IMG/VR virus record: IMGVR_UViG_3300010885_029750 | Span: 1 to 28,618 of that record | Reading direction: 5' to 3' (one strand) | Length of the DNA stretch: 28,618 nt | From: a virus | Shown here: positions 27,670 to 28,618 of the stretch, piece after piece | How the letters are laid out: the number at the start of each line of letters is the position of its first letter | Position numbering within the stretch: the first letter of the stretch is position 1 | Notes under the pieces: generated by a model | Database searches by the model: none | What the model saw: the letters and a program-made list of their open reading frames with translations, nothing else | Told to the model about the DNA's origin: nothing | Translations under genes and position numbers: made by a program

Positions 27670-27870
27670 TTATCTAGGTTTGAATTGTTCTGAGATGTCT
27701 TTGAATCGGCTTTGGTGTTGCAGTTGTTGAATCAGCAGAGTCTGTTCTCGCATGAGGTTACCCAAGACCAATTGGTTGTGTTGCAGTTCACGCACATACT
27801 GTTCCAAGTTGTGGGTTCTGTCATTCAATTGTATCAATAGGTCATATGGATCTATATTTTGTTGGAACAT
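27670..27870 (-). CDS. Small coiled-coil protein (66 aa)
   Basis: 66 residues, nearly all one amphipathic helix rich in Leu and Gln (IDPYDLLIQLNDRTHNLEQY, VRELQHNQLVLGNLMREQTL), typical of a coiled-coil oligomer, with a basic tail. No family is recognised. It starts three bases after the 129-residue gene's stop and is the last gene before the terminator. A role as scaffold, spanin-like or regulatory oligomer cannot be told apart; there is no signal sequence or membrane segment. Confidence 0.7.
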   Translation of the reverse strand: MFQQNIDPYDLLIQLNDRTHNLEQYVRELQHNQLVLGNLMREQTLLIQQLQHQSRFKDISEQFKPR

Positions 27871-27873
27871 GCG

Positions 27874-28263
27874 TTATTTACGCAAAGTCACAGCATACTC
27901 AGTGCCCGCAAACAGCTTGTTCCAGCGTTCTATGGGTGCCAGTGCAAAGTCTTTCAGTTCGCCGTTGCGTTGTGTGCCACTGGCTTCGCGAGTCATGTCA
28001 GTTATGATGTCCACTATGCTACGGTTTTGTCCCGTGGTGGTCTTGAAACCTTTAAGTGGCGTTTGTACAAAATCAATCCATTCTGGATCCAGTTCCATTG
28101 CATCAGCTATTTCAGTCACTACCCAGCGTATATGATTACACAATGCAGTTCTTTGATCTGGTGTTTGTTTCACATAGGTAGTGGCATATTTCACACCCGG
28201 GCGTGGTTCCATATGACTCAAATATCTGTAGTTTATTTCACGGGGTTCTTCTAAATATAACAT
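27874..28263 (-). CDS. Hypothetical protein (129 aa)
   Basis: 129 residues of unrecognised family. The N-terminal part is polar with Tyr/Arg (LEEPREINYRYLSHMEPRPG), then a helix (RTALCNHIRWVVTEIADAME), PEWIDFVQTPLKGFKTTTGQ and a helical C-terminal half with IVDIITDMTREASG and FALAPIERWNKLFAGTEY. Mixed alpha/beta, soluble, no signal peptide. It sits between the lipoprotein and the coiled-coil protein in one operon (gaps of three bases), so it may work with them. From memory, proteins containing a DMTREASGTQRN-type motif occur in other aquatic phages, but I can name no function. Confidence 0.7.
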   Translation of the reverse strand: MLYLEEPREINYRYLSHMEPRPGVKYATTYVKQTPDQRTALCNHIRWVVTEIADAMELDPEWIDFVQTPLKGFKTTTGQNRSIVDIITDMTREASGTQRNGELKDFALAPIERWNKLFAGTEYAVTLRK

Positions 28264-28266
28264 GGT

Positions 28267-28503
28267 TTACCTCGAAGTTATCACAGCTTGTTTACGGCCT
28301 TGCATGTCACGGATCACACCTATCTGCTTGGGATTACCCACTTGGCAGTATGCTGGCACTTGGTAACCCTCTGGTCTATTCAGTTCTGGTCTATTCAGTC
28401 CACTCTGGCAACTGTCTTGACGGTCAAAGTGGTTGGCCAACCATTGCGGAGGAGTTGCACAACCAGTTAGAATCACTGTCACTGCCAATATAATCAGTTT
28501 CAT
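28267..28503 (-). CDS. Small lipoprotein (78 aa), possible Rz1/o-spanin-like
   Basis: 78 residues with a clear lipoprotein signal: Lys2, hydrophobic LIILAVTVI, lipobox LTGC with the lipidated Cys15. The mature part is Pro/Arg/Gln-rich and carries a perfect five-residue duplication (LNRPELNRPE), encoded by a 15-bp tandem repeat at 28370-28399, then GYQVPAYCQVG. Small outer-membrane lipoproteins in phages are usually o-spanins (Rz1) or superinfection-exclusion proteins; the length and Pro content allow the former, which would imply a Gram-negative host. No Rz-type partner with a signal anchor was recognised. The ATG overlaps the junction gene's stop (ATGA). Confidence 0.75.
   Translation of the reverse strand: MKLIILAVTVILTGCATPPQWLANHFDRQDSCQSGLNRPELNRPEGYQVPAYCQVGNPKQIGVIRDMQGRKQAVITSR
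28370..28399. repeat. 15-bp perfect tandem duplication in the lipoprotein gene
   Basis: TCTGGTCTATTCAGT occurs twice in a row. In the coding frame it duplicates five residues (LNRPE) without changing the frame, so copy number could vary by slippage and lengthen or shorten the linker. Confidence 0.85.
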
Positions 28504-28618
28504 TTTTTAGTCTTTCTTTTGTGTATGTCCATGCCACGAGTTCGACGCTTGCCCAAACCCACTTTTTTTTTATTAATTTCAGCCAAGTACTCCTTGCGGA
28601 TTCTCAGTTCACAATTGA
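28500..28618 (-). CDS. Hypothetical protein, 3' part of the gene spanning the contig join
   Basis: Continuation of the frame that starts at GTG 317. Bases 28546-28618 repeat the first 73 bases; the new sequence adds KRRTRGMDIHKRKTKK and the TGA at 28502-28500, which overlaps the lipoprotein ATG (ATGA). The very basic C-terminus suggests nucleic-acid binding. The full protein is 120 residues after joining. Confidence 0.75.
   Translation of the reverse strand, partial: NCELRIRKEYLAEINKKKVGLGKRRTRGMDIHKRKTKK
28546..28618. repeat. Right copy of 73-bp terminal direct repeat
   Basis: Identical to bases 1-73; see the left copy. Collapsing the two gives a circular genome of about 28,545 bp. Confidence 0.9.

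Noticed and set aside
1-28618. CRISPR array, integrase with att sites, reverse transcriptase/diversity-generating cassette
   Set aside because: No regularly spaced repeats, no tyrosine or serine recombinase motif and no reverse transcriptase motif were found, although the variable fibres prompted a look for the last.

Overview
This window is a complete or near-complete tailed-phage genome, assembled as a circle. The first 73 bases are repeated exactly as the last 73, and one gene (GTG at 317, stop at 28500) reads in frame across the join, so the unit genome is about 28,545 bp. The virion genes are those of a long-tailed siphovirus-type phage: small and large terminase, portal, scaffold, HK97-fold capsid protein, connectors, tail tube protein, lambda G/GT-type chaperones with a slippery site, a 1077-residue tape measure, a J-like tip protein and a large fibre cassette. 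The host cannot be read from the sequence. Several small proteins (endonuclease VII family, Cys-rich miniproteins, a 57-residue helical protein, a Lys/Ala-tailed protein) resemble, from memory, genes common in cyanophages and other aquatic phages, which weakly suggests an aquatic source.

Nearly everything is on the minus strand, so in transcription order the genome reads from high to low coordinates. An accessory block starts at a sigma70-like promoter near 2380: a 258-residue unknown, two 59-residue unknowns, an endonuclease VII-like nuclease (1277-906), then a 66-residue and a 96-residue protein each with its own promoter, the junction gene, a lipoprotein (28503), two unknowns and a strong terminator (27612-27582). 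The packaging and head block follows at once: TerS, a coiled-coil plus membrane protein, a 37-residue membrane peptide, TerL, portal, a 129-residue unknown, scaffold, capsid, connectors. The tail block runs from 21016 down to 8992. The fibre block (8071-2425) ends in a modest terminator overlapping the next promoter. Genes overlap by 1-17 bases or are separated by a few bases almost everywhere.

The exception is a plus-strand island at about 8185-8817 inside the fibre region. It encodes a 154-residue Cys-rich protein and, directly after it, what looks like a small structured RNA: a 12-bp perfect closing helix, three hairpins arranged as a four-way junction, then a rho-independent terminator with seven T. 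Its G-U pairs are compatible only with plus-strand transcription. This is the best candidate here for an undescribed element.

A second genome-wide signal is the hexamer TAAATA, which lies just upstream of nearly every transcription unit and of the structured RNA, and is rare inside genes. It resembles the late promoter octamer of T4-like phages, yet no T4-type sigma factor gene is present. No DNA polymerase, helicase, primase, integrase, repressor or endolysin could be recognised, so replication and lysis must rely on the host or on the unassigned genes. Five genes below 60 codons (1258-1437, 1412-1591, 8816-8995, 20200-20373, 26732-26845) were found by reading the gaps directly.
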